A stretch of 64,000 nt of DNA, taken from JAXGZG01 sp050952065 (GTDB lineage: Bacteria > Bacillota > Sulfobacillia > Fermentithermobacillales > Fermentithermobacillaceae). Of this stretch, positions 42,516-51,609 are shown one piece after another (within the stretch, counting starts at the first letter, position 1; the number at the start of each line of letters is the position of its first letter). The DNA lies in assembly GCA_050952065.1 (NCBI GenBank), contig JBMNKF010000002.1, positions 310,001 to 374,000 on the forward strand, in the 5' to 3' direction. The translations under genes and the position numbers were made by a program. The notes beneath the pieces were generated by a model that ran no database searches, was not told the DNA's origin, and saw nothing but the letters and a program-made list of their open reading frames with translations.

Positions 42516-43004
42516 GTGGGGAAGACAACGCGTGTGTTAGCCCGCATAGCGGTGTTAGCGGGGGTTTACGTTGCGCTCACTGTTCTCCCGCCGTTCAATG
42601 CCTTAGGCTACTCGGCGGTTCAGGTCAGAGTCTCTGAGGCACTTGCGGTCCTTCCTTACTTTGGTCCGTGGGCGCCTTGGGGGTTGTACATCGGGTGCAT
42701 TTTAGCCAATCTGGGCAGTCCTTTTCTGCTGTGGGATGTAACCCTGGGTGCCTTTGCGTCCCTGATTGCTGCCATCCTCACCGGCCACATGCCCAAGAAG
42801 TCACTTGCACCTCTTCCTCCTGTGCTCCTCAATGCGGTGACAGTCTCCGCCTATGTAGCTCCTCTGTCCGGTCTTTCCTACTGGTCTGTGGTTCTGTACA
42901 TCGGAATAGGTCAGGCCATTGCCTGCTATGGATTGGGTTATCCTCTTCTCTTGTGGGTTGATAGAAACGAGCGGTTGAAGGAGGTCTTGAGGGGCCCTAT
43001 CTGA
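42516..43004 (+). CDS. queT: QueT-family transporter (ECF S-component for a queuosine precursor)
   Basis: A 162-residue membrane protein with five to six helices. It opens IAVLAGVYVALTVLPPFNALGYSAVQVRVSEAL, of which VQVRVSEALAVLP is the family signature, and has a conserved YIGCILANLGSPF. QueT proteins are substrate-binding subunits of energy-coupling-factor transporters for queuine or preQ precursors and need unlinked EcfAT. The GTG start has AAAGGTGA upstream. It is the last gene of the purine operon and its end overlaps the convergent gene by 8 bp. Confidence 0.9.
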   Translation: MGKTTRVLARIAVLAGVYVALTVLPPFNALGYSAVQVRVSEALAVLPYFGPWAPWGLYIGCILANLGSPFLLWDVTLGAFASLIAAILTGHMPKKSLAPLPPVLLNAVTVSAYVAPLSGLSYWSVVLYIGIGQAIACYGLGYPLLLWVDRNERLKEVLRGPI

Positions 43005-43377
43005 CTACCGAATCAACGTCTGACGATGAGCTAACAAGCGTGACCGTCATGTGATTTGGCACGCAAACAGCCGACTGGCCGGGGTTAGAAACCCACCCAG
43101 TCTTCCAACATATGCCGTCAGGGCAGAACTCTTTGGAGTTGGGCATAACCCGAGCGCGCCCTTGTCCGTATTCGATTATCGCATCGCCGCCCTTGACCCG
43201 GATCACTGCTTGAGCCATATCAGGGGAAGCGGCTGGAAGCCGGGCGACTTCTCGCCCGTCGACTTTCACCACTGCCACAAGGTTGTAGGCTTCTTTCGGG
43301 ATGAGGTAGAAAACAGCCCATACCACTGCTACTAGGGCTATTGCAGATACAACGATGATCGCGTCACCTTTGGTCAC
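42997..43377 (-). CDS. NusG domain II-containing membrane protein
   Basis: A 126-residue protein starting with GTG 43377, which has GGGGGAGGGG upstream. One membrane helix (~6-27, IIVVSAIALVAVVWAVFYL) is followed by a beta-rich external domain ending in CPDGICWKTGWVSNPGQSAVCVPN, the cysteine/CxPN pattern of NusG_II domain proteins common in Clostridia. Some are encoded with Gx transporters or quinone/thiamine-biosynthesis genes; function is unclear. A longer reading to 43506 lacks a ribosome site. Confidence 0.85.
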   Translation of the reverse strand: MTKGDAIIVVSAIALVAVVWAVFYLIPKEAYNLVAVVKVDGREVARLPAASPDMAQAVIRVKGGDAIIEYGQGRARVMPNSKEFCPDGICWKTGWVSNPGQSAVCVPNHMTVTLVSSSSDVDSVVR

Positions 43378-43525
43378 TGTGCTGCCCCTCCCCCTACGGT
43401 GATTATAGCAGACACCATCCGTACCTGTAATTGTGGGGGGTAACTGGCAAAATGCGTAATTGGCGCTCAAATCGATCGATGAGGCCAATCTGTAGAGATC
43501 GGTCATCTAGAGAAGGCGTACTTGT

Positions 43526-44203
43526 CTAGGCGATGCTGTTCAGCACCAGGGACGACCAGGTTTCAAAGTTGCCCAGGGCGTGTACCTTGGAAATCTCGAC
43601 CCAGGCACCTTGCATTTTGTCGTTTTCCCTCACTGCCAAGAGGGGAGATGTCAACCTCACCATTGAGACAACTCCGAGATGAACTCGGCCTACCTCGTTC
43701 TGATCGTCGTTGAGAAATCCTAGGATGGCCACGCCCGGGTTTCCCGCTAAGGCTACTTCTTCGCGGATCTCTCTTATGGTATTCAACCCGACAATGGCCT
43801 TGATATCCGAGATCCTTCGCCTTGACGGCCAAGGTAAGCTTGGCACCGGGTTCATGTGACCACCTACGCCGATAGAGAGGAGGCCATGGAGCCGCTTTTC
43901 TCCCTGAGTGTCAAGACGTTTCATTACAAAAATCCTCTTACTGGCCACAAACATTGTATAGGATATGAGCTGTTTGAAGCTGGGGTCAGATTCCACCTGG
44001 CTTCTCGGCTTAAAGATGGACTTTCGAGCCAAAGGCCGCCATATCTCGGGAGAGTCCTTTCGAAGCCCCCGCCACTTGCCGACTTCTGCATATAGATCGC
44101 TTGCGGGCACACAAAGCACCAGCTCATCGCCGGATGAATTCTCTAAGGTCACTTCAAGGTCAAACCCCTTTACACAAGATATGGAGTGAGCCTCCAAAAA
44201 CAT
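43526..44203 (-). CDS. Predicted phosphoesterase of the MutT/Nudix type (COG4112-like)
   Basis: About 225 residues. The Nudix-like core has SIGVGGHMNP and, after a ~25-residue insertion, NTIREIREEVAL (the REUxEE helix), then VHLGVVSMV. The upstream Glu of the Nudix box is not obvious, and the box is split as in COG4112 proteins. The N-terminal half (ELVLCVPASDLY) is a separate small domain. The start is uncertain: ATG 44203 gives a normal-looking protein but has no clear ribosome site; in-frame starts continue to 44467. It is divergent from the sporulation pair. Confidence 0.72.
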   Translation of the reverse strand: MFLEAHSISCVKGFDLEVTLENSSGDELVLCVPASDLYAEVGKWRGLRKDSPEIWRPLARKSIFKPRSQVESDPSFKQLISYTMFVASKRIFVMKRLDTQGEKRLHGLLSIGVGGHMNPVPSLPWPSRRRISDIKAIVGLNTIREIREEVALAGNPGVAILGFLNDDQNEVGRVHLGVVSMVRLTSPLLAVRENDKMQGAWVEISKVHALGNFETWSSLVLNSIA

Positions 44204-44311
44204 ACAGTGTGGTTCGGGAAAAAGCCCTCTTTGAGGGCTGTCCCGAGGCACCCTAGATCCTATCATATCTTGTCTATGCTCATAATAGGTTTTCTTAGCG
44301 AGGTGGTATGC

Positions 44312-45031
44312 ATGTCTTGGAGGAGCACGTATCAGGACAGAAGTCACGAGAGAAGTCAGCGTGCAAGAGAGGTCTTGGGGCTCAAAGGACTGCCAATATG
44401 GGCCAAGCAGGCTCTTGCGGCAGTTTTCATATTCTTCGTGCTCTTGGGGGCAGCCAAAGCACAACAAGGCTTAGCCCTAGATGTGGTGGCTGCAGCCCGG
44501 GACATCGTTACGACGGACCTCTCGTGGGATGGAGTCAAGACGTGGGCAGCCGGTATTCCGTCAACTCTTCGGAACTTGGCAGACCTGGATCTGAAGGATT
44601 TTTGGAGTAGGGCTGTGAGCGGCAAGCCAAAAGAGCTTGCCTGGCCCGTCATGGGCGACATCATTTCTCACTACGGGTGGAGACCCAATCCCGATTCGGC
44701 GGGCGTGTCACTTCACCAAGGCATAGACATCGCTGCAGATAGGGGGACACCTGTCAAAGCCGTTCTAGATGGGGTGGTAGCCAACGTCAGGCAGTCGTCC
44801 ACCTATGGCTTGGTGGTCGAGATTGAACACGGGGGCGGTCTATCAACAGTGTACGGTCACCTCGATTCTGTCGCCATGACAGAAGGAGAGAAAGTGAAGC
44901 AAGGAGACACCATCGGGAAAGTGGGCGAAAGCGGCAATGCTACAGACCCCCATCTGCATTTCGAATTGAGAAAGGACGGCTTGGAGATTGACCCCTTGAC
45001 AGTGCTGCCTCCGCCGGACGGCGGAACCTAG
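44312..45031 (+). CDS. spoIVFA: M23 peptidase-domain membrane protein, SpoIVFA-like
   Basis: A 239-residue protein with one membrane helix (~31-50) and a LytM/M23 domain from ~115: SHYGWRPNP, LHQGIDIAADRGTPV (H-x3-D), GLSTVYGHLDS and DPHLHFEL (HxH). All zinc ligands appear intact. Position directly upstream of a SpoIVFB-type protease identifies it as the SpoIVFA counterpart, which in Bacillus holds SpoIVFB inactive in the outer forespore membrane until engulfment signalling. The start is ATG 44312 with GAGGTGG upstream. Confidence 0.82.
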   Translation: MSWRSTYQDRSHERSQRAREVLGLKGLPIWAKQALAAVFIFFVLLGAAKAQQGLALDVVAAARDIVTTDLSWDGVKTWAAGIPSTLRNLADLDLKDFWSRAVSGKPKELAWPVMGDIISHYGWRPNPDSAGVSLHQGIDIAADRGTPVKAVLDGVVANVRQSSTYGLVVEIEHGGGLSTVYGHLDSVAMTEGEKVKQGDTIGKVGESGNATDPHLHFELRKDGLEIDPLTVLPPPDGGT

Positions 45032-45067
45032 AGCACACATGGATTTCCGCTGAAAGGATTGGATGCT

Positions 45068-46015
45068 TTGTCTATCCCGGCAGGAAGATTAGGAGCGACC
45101 CAAGTGCGCATTCATGTGACCTTTGTGGTCGCGGGTTTGATCATGGCGCTATCGGGATATTTCTGGCACGTGGTCGTCTTGGCAGGGAGCATCCTCTTCC
45201 ACGAATTTGGTCACTTAGCAGCCGCATCTTGGATGGGCGCAGAGATCTCTGAGATCCAAGTCTGGCCATTTGGCGCTACGGCCAGATTGGAGCGCTCGTG
45301 GCAGCTTACTCCGCCCGCGGAAACCCTGGTGGCCTTCATGGGTCCTTTCAATAGCGGCATCCTGCTGGGTCTCGCTTCCGCCCTGGAGCGGGGTTTCATG
45401 GAGACGAGAGGTATAAGTCTTGGTGCCGAGTTTCCACTTTTTCACCTTCTCATACAAGCCAATCTGGGCCTTATGCTGATTAACCTAATACCCTGTCTCC
45501 CGCTTGACGGAGGTAGAATCCTGAGATCCCAGGTTTCGTTGAAGGTGGGTTACGTAGAGTCCACCAAGAGTGTGGCGACGTTCAGCATCTCATGTGGTAC
45601 CGCCATGATCGTTCTGGGATTGGCCGGGTTCCTCCTGGCAAGGCAATGGCAAGGTTTGTGGCTGTCTGGTCTTCTGATTGGGCCCCTGGTGATATGGGGA
45701 TCAATGGAAGAGAGGGCTGGAGTGTCTTCGTCCAATTTCATGGAAGTTATGACAAGGACTGATCGTCTCCGGCATCGCAAAGCCATACCCGTCCAAGAAA
45801 TCATGGTACCCGGCGATGCCAAAGTGAGCGAAGTCGTCACAAAACTTCGTCCGTCCAAATACAACGTGATATTGGTTGCAGGGAGACACATGGGAGTCAT
45901 GGGCAAGGTCACTGAGACTAAACTCCTGGAAGCGTACTTTGCCGGCAAGGTGAATCTCCGCATTAAGGACCTCTGCTTTTGCGATCCACCTTACGTTGGC
46001 TATAATGGAGGATAA
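45068..46015 (+). CDS. spoIVFB: Site-2-type M50 metalloprotease, SpoIVFB-like
   Basis: A 315-residue polytopic membrane protease. HEFGH at 45-49 is the zinc motif, LPLDGGRIL the third-ligand region (normally NxxPxxxLDG, here NLIPCLPLDGG). A C-terminal single CBS-like domain (IMVPGDAKVSEVVTKL) follows, as in SpoIVFB. It would cleave pro-sigma-K in the mother cell during sporulation. TTG 45068 is chosen for spacing from GAAAGGA; TTG 45059 is possible. Next to spoIVFA and the rplU-obg block, it matches the Bacillus gene order. Confidence 0.9.
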   Translation: MSIPAGRLGATQVRIHVTFVVAGLIMALSGYFWHVVVLAGSILFHEFGHLAAASWMGAEISEIQVWPFGATARLERSWQLTPPAETLVAFMGPFNSGILLGLASALERGFMETRGISLGAEFPLFHLLIQANLGLMLINLIPCLPLDGGRILRSQVSLKVGYVESTKSVATFSISCGTAMIVLGLAGFLLARQWQGLWLSGLLIGPLVIWGSMEERAGVSSSNFMEVMTRTDRLRHRKAIPVQEIMVPGDAKVSEVVTKLRPSKYNVILVAGRHMGVMGKVTETKLLEAYFAGKVNLRIKDLCFCDPPYVGYNGG

Positions 46016-46042
46016 GGAGAGTCTGCAGAAAGGTCAAATGCG

Positions 46043-47920
46043 GTGCTACAGGTAGAGTTTACGAGGCTTTCGTGGGATGATCTCAAGAGGGAACTAGGAA
46101 AAGTCGAAAAACCTGCGAGATATGTAGGCGGGGAGATAAACGCCGTCTACAAGGACCCCAAAGATGTCTCCGTCCATTTCGCCCTTGCCTTTCCCGATGC
46201 ATACGAAGTTGGCGCCAGTCATACAGGATCCCAAATCCTTTATAGCGTCCTCAACTCCATGGAAGGCGTTGCTTGTGAACGCTCATTTGCGCCTTGGCGA
46301 GATATGGAGGGAGTCTTGCGAAGGCGCGGCTGGCCTCTTTATACCCTGGAGAGCAGAACGCCCTTATATGCGTTTGACATAGTTGGTTTTTCGTTGCAGT
46401 ACGAGCTCACCTATACCAATGTCCTCGCGATGCTGGATTTGGGTGGCATCCCCTTGCACACTCGGGACAGGCGTGAAGACCATCCCCTGGTTGTGGCCGG
46501 GGGGCCTTGTGCTATGGCGCCTGAACCCTTGGTGGATTTCATCGACGCCTTTGCTTTGGGAGACGGCGAAGACACTGTTCAAGACATAGTAGAAACGTAC
46601 CGGAGATGGAGGGCATCCGGCCGGTCCAGGATCACTCTTTTGCAGGCACTGTCCGAGATACAGGGTGTCTACGTACCCTCCCTATACGAAGTCGAGTACA
46701 ATCCGGACGGGACCGTGTCTTCCATCGAACCTAAGGAGTCCGGCGGGTACAGAGCCCGCCCCGCAGTTAGTAGGAGAGTCCTGTCTTCTCTGGAAGGGGC
46801 ACCGTACCCCGTAGAACCGGTCATCCCGCTCATCCCGCCGATCCACGACAGAGCTGTGGTCGAGATATTCAGGGGTTGCACTCAAGGCTGCCGGTTTTGC
46901 CAAGCCGGCACCATTTACCGCCCTGTAAGAGAACGGGATCCCGGGTCTGTGCGAGACCTGGCAAGGGACATATTGGAGAGATCGGGATACGATGAGGTTT
47001 CCCTGATGTCCCTCTCGTCAGCGGACTACTCCTTCATCAAGGAGATTCTGGAGGACTTGATTAAGAATCCGTGTGGGGCTAAGGTTTCGCTGCCGTCTTT
47101 GAGGGTAGACTCGTTTTCCGTGGGACTCGCCCGCGATCTGGGTTCATCTACAAAGACCGGGCTCACTCTGGCGCCGGAGGCCGGATCTCAACGACTGAGG
47201 GATGCAATCAACAAGCGAGTGACCGAGGATGAGATCATGGATGCGGTGTACCACGCCTTTTGCGCCGACTATGATCGAATAAAGCTTTACTTCATGATAG
47301 GACTGCCCGGGGAAACCGACGAAGATGTCATCGCCATAGGGCACCTGGCCCACAACATAAGGAAACTGGGACGGGATTTGGGGAGGAGGCCTACAGTGGT
47401 GGTCTCTGTATCGGGGTTCGTTCCCAAACCTCACACTCCTTTCCAGTGGGATGTCTGTGTGCCTTCTGACGAGATCATGAGGAGACAGAGACTCTTGGGG
47501 CAGAACCTCCGAGGGCCCGGTCTTGACTACAAGTATCACGATGCCGCTCTCACTCGTCTGGAAGCGGTATTTGCCAGAGGCGACAGGCGATTGTCCCGGG
47601 CAGTGGAACTTGCATACCACAAGGGAAGGCGTTTTGATTCATGGCCGGATGAGTTCGACGCAGGCGTCTGGGAGGAAGCCTTTGCAGAATCCGGAATAGA
47701 CCCGGATTTCTACGCCTATCGGGAACGGAGTTATCACGAGGTTCTTCCTTGGGAACACCTGCATTCGGGTGTCAGCAAATCGTATCTTTGGCAGGAAAGA
47801 GAACGGTCAAGAGAGTTCGTCACCACCCCAGACTGCCGGGGCCTTTGTACGGGGTGCGGCGTTTGTCCTGACTTGGGAGTAGAGATGCGCATAGCGTCTA
47901 CCAAGGAGAGAGCGCAGTGA
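46043..47920 (+). CDS. TIGR03960-type B12-binding-like/radical SAM protein
   Basis: A 625-residue protein. An N-terminal cobalamin-binding-like region (HFALAFPDAYEVG, LDLGGIPLHTRDR, VAGGPCAMAPEP) precedes the radical SAM domain with GCTQGCRFCQAG as the C-x3-C-x2-C motif and TLAPEAGSQRLR, KLYFMIGLPGETDED. It ends with a cysteine pair cluster CRGLCTGCGVCPDLG. The family is always adjacent to a DUF2344 (TIGR03936) protein, as here. The modification performed is unknown; an RNA or ribosomal target is suggested by context. Start GTG 46043 has AAAGGT upstream. Confidence 0.92.
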   Translation: MLQVEFTRLSWDDLKRELGKVEKPARYVGGEINAVYKDPKDVSVHFALAFPDAYEVGASHTGSQILYSVLNSMEGVACERSFAPWRDMEGVLRRRGWPLYTLESRTPLYAFDIVGFSLQYELTYTNVLAMLDLGGIPLHTRDRREDHPLVVAGGPCAMAPEPLVDFIDAFALGDGEDTVQDIVETYRRWRASGRSRITLLQALSEIQGVYVPSLYEVEYNPDGTVSSIEPKESGGYRARPAVSRRVLSSLEGAPYPVEPVIPLIPPIHDRAVVEIFRGCTQGCRFCQAGTIYRPVRERDPGSVRDLARDILERSGYDEVSLMSLSSADYSFIKEILEDLIKNPCGAKVSLPSLRVDSFSVGLARDLGSSTKTGLTLAPEAGSQRLRDAINKRVTEDEIMDAVYHAFCADYDRIKLYFMIGLPGETDEDVIAIGHLAHNIRKLGRDLGRRPTVVVSVSGFVPKPHTPFQWDVCVPSDEIMRRQRLLGQNLRGPGLDYKYHDAALTRLEAVFARGDRRLSRAVELAYHKGRRFDSWPDEFDAGVWEEAFAESGIDPDFYAYRERSYHEVLPWEHLHSGVSKSYLWQERERSREFVTTPDCRGLCTGCGVCPDLGVEMRIASTKERAQ

Positions 47921-48576
47921 GAGTGCGGGTGGTATATCAAAAAGGCGATCTAGTCCGTTTCCTTTCTCATCTTGATGTCATGAGGGTTCTGGTCATGGCC
48001 ATGGCCAGGGCAAAGTGGCCGGTGCAGATGTCCCTGGGATTTTCCCCTAAGCCCAAGGTATCCTTCTATGCGCCGCTTCCCGTCGGGACAAGCGGCCGGG
48101 AGGAGTATTTCGATGCTATCCTATCCCGGGCTGTGAACGTATCTTGCCTGGCCAGATCCCTTTCTGGAAGCCTGCCCAAAGGGTTTGGAGTCTCCCAAGT
48201 GTTCTTGGTGCCAGATGGCCAGGAATCCTTGGAGGAAAAGATCGTTGCGTCAGTTTACGCTCTGGATCTCAAGGGGGTGGAACGTCAGGCTATGTCCAGG
48301 GCAGTGGACGCGTTCTTGAAAGAAGAGCGAGTTTTATTTCAGGTCAGAAGACCCAAAGACACGAGGACTGTAGACCTCCGTGGGTATGTTCGCGATTTTT
48401 GTGTCGAAGCCGAAAAGGGTTTGAGAGACGACCATCTGGGTCTTGTCATGACTGTGACCCACGATAAAGGTCGGACCATCAGGCCCCAGTGGGTGTTGTC
48501 GGCCTTATCCCGGTTCGGGCTGAACCTCGACCCACTCGAGGCAATCATTGACAGAAGGAAGATACTATTTGACTAA
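47917..48576 (+). CDS. TIGR03936-family radical SAM-associated protein (DUF2344)
   Basis: A 219-residue protein starting RVVYQKGDLVRFLSHLDVMR, the family hallmark, with SLGFSPKPKVSFYAPLPVG following. It is the constant partner of TIGR03960 proteins and its GTG overlaps that gene's stop. Its end overlaps the ribonuclease gene start. Role unknown. Confidence 0.92.
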   Translation: MRVRVVYQKGDLVRFLSHLDVMRVLVMAMARAKWPVQMSLGFSPKPKVSFYAPLPVGTSGREEYFDAILSRAVNVSCLARSLSGSLPKGFGVSQVFLVPDGQESLEEKIVASVYALDLKGVERQAMSRAVDAFLKEERVLFQVRRPKDTRTVDLRGYVRDFCVEAEKGLRDDHLGLVMTVTHDKGRTIRPQWVLSALSRFGLNLDPLEAIIDRRKILFD

Positions 48577-50395
48577 TACAGAGGAAGTTTTGGTTCCCGC
48601 CAAGTCTGCCAAGAGGAAATACCGGCGGAGAACCCCTAAGGTTAATCACAATGCAGAACCGCAATTGGATGCAGAACCCCGACCGATCATGAACAGGGAG
48701 ATCCTTGTTAACGCAAACCGCGACGAGACCAGAGTTGCTGTAGTGGAGGACGGCGCGGTGGTGGAGTTTTACTCCGAGAGACCCAGTAGCCAGAAGATCG
48801 CCGGCAATATCGTCCTGGGAAAAGTCACTAATGTCCTCCCTGGTATGCAGGCTGCTTTCATTGAGATCGGCGAAGAGAAGAATGCCTTTCTATATGTGGA
48901 CGATGCGCTGATGCCTCCTAATCTGGAGGATGCCGAAGGCGCAATCACCGTCAAGCGTAGAAAGAAGCGCACCATATCCGAACTGGTCAAGCCGGGACAG
49001 GAAGTGCTGGTTCAGGTAGTCAAAGAGGCGATTGGCACTAAAGGGGCCCGGGTAACTCGCCATGTGACCTTCCCCGGGCGTTACCTCGTACTAATGCCTA
49101 CAGTGAGCTATGTGGGCGTGTCCAGGAGAATAACTGACGAGGAAGAAAGACAGCGTCTGCGGAAGATCGCCAAGTCCATAAAACCTAAGGACATGGGAGT
49201 CATAATCCGCACTGTGGCTGAGACCAAGACCGAGGAAGAGCTCCGGCAAGACCTAACCTTTCTACTGAAGATTTGGGAGCGTGTTCAAGCCAAAGCCCAG
49301 AGCGTCAAAGCCCCTGCGATCATCCACAAGGATCTTGGCCTGGTGTTTCGGGTCGTAAGAGACGAGCTTAACCAAGAAACGACGCGGATGCTTGTTGATG
49401 ATGTGAACACCTACAGCAAGATACTGGAACTTCTGGACACCACATCCCCGGAGATGAAAGACCGGGTGATGTACTATCGAGACAAGGAATTCCCCCTGTT
49501 CAGTCTGTACGGGGTGGAAGCGGCCATAGAAAAGGCCCTTCAAAGACAGGTGTGGCTCCGATCCGGCGGCTACATCGTGATAGACAAGACCGAAGCTTTG
49601 ACAGTCATCGACGTTAACACTGGGCGCTATGTAGGTACCAAGAACCTTTCTGACACCGTGTTCAAGATCAATATGGAAGCGTGCAAAGAGATTTCCAGGC
49701 AGCTTCGTTTGAGGGACATAGGTGGCATTATAGTCGTGGATTTCATAGACATGGACAAACCGGAGCACAGGGAACAACTCATAGAAGAGCTTGAGAGGCA
49801 GCTTAAGCACGATCACACCAAGACGGTGGTCTTAGGCATAACCAATCTTGGACTTTTGGAAATGACCCGAAAAAAGGTACGTCAGAGTATAGATGCGGTC
49901 ATGACTAGGATGTGCCCCTATTGCGGAGGAAAGGGTGTTGTTCTCTCAGAAGAGACGGTGGCAGGGAGGGTCAGGCGCGAGATCCGACGGACCTTGGCGA
50001 ACTCTCAGTGCGAGGCCATGCTGGTAGAGGTTCACCCGAGCGTAGCTTCCCACCTTATAGGACCAGGGGGTTCGAACCTTAAGGATTTGGAGGAGGAGAC
50101 GGGGCGCAGTATCTTCATACGCGGTTCTGAATCTTTGCATCTCGAGGAGATGAATGTTAAGGCGCTCGGCACTCGCCAGGAAATCTCCTTGAAGGCGATT
50201 CCGGTTAAGCCCGGCGACCGATTGGAAGTCGTCGTTGAGGAAGCCCACGGTCAGAATCCAAAAAACGGGATTGCACGGATCGAAGGGTACATTTTGGATA
50301 TTGAGAACGCCGGGTCCAAAGTGGGCCAAAAAGTTGCGGTTAGGGTCTTGGAATGTCACCGGACATTCGCAAAGGCTAAAATTGCCGTTTCTTGA
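48569..50395 (+). CDS. rng: Ribonuclease E/G family endoribonuclease
   Basis: A 608-residue enzyme. A basic N-terminal extension (~1-40) leads to REILVNANRDETRVAV and an S1 domain (GNIVLGKVTNVLPGMQAAFIEIG). The catalytic core carries LTVIDVNTGRYVG with the metal-binding aspartates, IVVDFIDMD and LLEMTRKKVRQS. CPYCGGKG is the zinc-link. It is longer than RNase G at the C-terminus (a late TRAM-like segment). TTG 48569 is preferred: AGAAGGAAG lies seven bases upstream. It would process rRNA and mRNA. Confidence 0.94.
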   Translation: MTNTEEVLVPAKSAKRKYRRRTPKVNHNAEPQLDAEPRPIMNREILVNANRDETRVAVVEDGAVVEFYSERPSSQKIAGNIVLGKVTNVLPGMQAAFIEIGEEKNAFLYVDDALMPPNLEDAEGAITVKRRKKRTISELVKPGQEVLVQVVKEAIGTKGARVTRHVTFPGRYLVLMPTVSYVGVSRRITDEEERQRLRKIAKSIKPKDMGVIIRTVAETKTEEELRQDLTFLLKIWERVQAKAQSVKAPAIIHKDLGLVFRVVRDELNQETTRMLVDDVNTYSKILELLDTTSPEMKDRVMYYRDKEFPLFSLYGVEAAIEKALQRQVWLRSGGYIVIDKTEALTVIDVNTGRYVGTKNLSDTVFKINMEACKEISRQLRLRDIGGIIVVDFIDMDKPEHREQLIEELERQLKHDHTKTVVLGITNLGLLEMTRKKVRQSIDAVMTRMCPYCGGKGVVLSEETVAGRVRREIRRTLANSQCEAMLVEVHPSVASHLIGPGGSNLKDLEEETGRSIFIRGSESLHLEEMNVKALGTRQEISLKAIPVKPGDRLEVVVEEAHGQNPKNGIARIEGYILDIENAGSKVGQKVAVRVLECHRTFAKAKIAVS

Positions 50396-50421
50396 CACGT
50401 TTTCAGCCGGCGTGCTAGACT
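50392..50421 (+). promoter_or_regulatory. Sigma-A-type promoter for rplU-prp-rpmA
   Basis: TTGACA at 50392-50397 and TAGACT at 50416-50421 have an 18-bp spacer. The -35 overlaps the rng stop codon. It leaves a ~35-nt leader before rplU, probably too short for a full L21 leader structure. Confidence 0.75.
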
Positions 50422-50460
50422 GTTACGGTTACTTGCCAAGAGAGTAGGGGGTTTCCCAAG

Positions 50461-50772
50461 TTGTACGCAATTCTCAGTACAGGTGGAAAGCAGTACAGAG
50501 TATCCCCTGGACAGGTAGTCAGGGTTGAGAAACTTGACGGCCAGAAAGGCGATGCTTTTGTATTTGACAGGATACTAGCCGTATCAAGCGATGGCGATAT
50601 CAAAGTCGGAAGCCCTTACTTAGAGGGTGCCCAGGTTAGGGGGACCATAGTGCGCCAGGGCAAAGCCCGCAAGGTTTTGGTTTTCAAGTACAGGGCCAAA
50701 ACCAACTACAGGCGGCGCATTGGCCACAGACAGCCGTTTACGGAAGTCAGAATCGACGCCATAGAGGCGTAG
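50461..50772 (+). CDS. rplU: 50S ribosomal protein L21
   Basis: 103 residues: MYAILSTGGKQYRVSPGQVV at the N-terminus, and YRRRIGHRQPFTEVRI at the C-terminus, both standard. The start is TTG, fixed by the family N-terminus and by AGGGGGT upstream. First gene of the rplU-prp-rpmA operon. Confidence 0.98.
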   Translation: MYAILSTGGKQYRVSPGQVVRVEKLDGQKGDAFVFDRILAVSSDGDIKVGSPYLEGAQVRGTIVRQGKARKVLVFKYRAKTNYRRRIGHRQPFTEVRIDAIEA

Positions 50773-50788
50773 GGGCCAGAGAGGTCTC

Positions 50789-51121
50789 GTGATCAGGGTT
50801 AAGGTCCTAGAGTCGCGAGGGACAACCGTGGGCTACACCGTAGAGGGACACGCGGAATTCGGCCCAAGCGGCAACGATATTGTGTGCGCGGGGGTTTCGG
50901 CAATTTCTCAGGCTGCACTCATGGTATTACAGGAGTCTTTGGGACCCAGGGTGAGGTCTGAACGCAGGGAAGGTTTCTTAAGCGTTTTGCTGGCAGAACA
51001 AGATGCTTTACAGCCTGGACCGGCGTGGGCTTTGCGGACCGTGGTGTTAGGGGTTGAATCAATAGCCAAGGTCCATCCTAGGTCCGTGGAGGTTTCTTAC
51101 ACCGAAGCAGAAAACCGATGA
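50789..51121 (+). CDS. prp: Ribosomal-processing cysteine protease Prp
   Basis: 110 residues with the catalytic pair H21 (VEGHAEFG) and C33 (NDIVCAGVSA). Prp removes the N-terminal extension of L27 in Firmicutes, and the substrate gene follows directly. GTG start 16 bp after rplU. Confidence 0.95.
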   Translation: MIRVKVLESRGTTVGYTVEGHAEFGPSGNDIVCAGVSAISQAALMVLQESLGPRVRSERREGFLSVLLAEQDALQPGPAWALRTVVLGVESIAKVHPRSVEVSYTEAENR

Positions 51122-51147
51122 AAGCTTTTTGGAAGGAGGGGAACGGT

Positions 51148-51468
51148 ATGTTCGATATCGATCTCCAACTGTTTGCTCGCAAGAAGGGAATGGGGAGTTC
51201 CAGGAACGGGCGAGACTCCAAGCCCAAGATGCTTGGGATCAAAAGCCACGACGGAGAGTATGTCTTGGCCGGAAGCATTATTGTGAGGCAGCGTGGAACT
51301 AGGATTCACCCCGGGCTGAATGTGGGGCTGGGGCGTGACCACACCATATACGCCAAAGCCGATGGCTTCGTGGCGTTCCATCGGAAGGGTAAGAATGGTA
51401 AGGTAGTCTCTATTCTCACTGAGGAGCCCATGGTTGAAGCCGCTCAGGTATCTGGCGGCGATAATTAG
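51148..51468 (+). CDS. rpmA: 50S ribosomal protein L27 with Prp-cleavable N-terminal leader
   Basis: 106 residues. The N-terminus MFDIDLQLFARKKGMGSS carries the LQLF/A leader that Prp cleaves after F9, exposing A10-R-K-K-G, which reaches the peptidyl-transferase centre. The body (RIHPGLNVGLGRDHTIYA) is standard. Start ATG 51148 has GGAAGGAGGGG upstream. Confidence 0.98.
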   Translation: MFDIDLQLFARKKGMGSSRNGRDSKPKMLGIKSHDGEYVLAGSIIVRQRGTRIHPGLNVGLGRDHTIYAKADGFVAFHRKGKNGKVVSILTEEPMVEAAQVSGGDN

Positions 51469-51496
51469 ACTAAGATCGAAGATACGTGGAGAACAG

Positions 51497-51525
51497 AGCG
51501 GCGGAGGATATCCGCCGCTTTTTGT
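51497..51525 (+). terminator. Rho-independent terminator after rpmA
   Basis: AGCGGCGGA (51497-51505) and TCCGCCGCT (51511-51519) form a perfect 9-bp stem with a GGATA loop, followed by TTTTTGTG. Confidence 0.93.
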
Positions 51526-51609
51526 GCCAAAGAGGCGTTGGGCAGAAGACATGCACGAAGAGCCACAAGCAGGGAAAACAGGTGCGTAGCCCCTTGAGGA
51601 GGTCGTTAA

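Noticed and set aside
43378..43506. The N-terminal extension of the NusG domain II protein
   Set aside because: The GTG at 43377 has a strong ribosome site and gives a normal anchor; the extra 43 residues look random.
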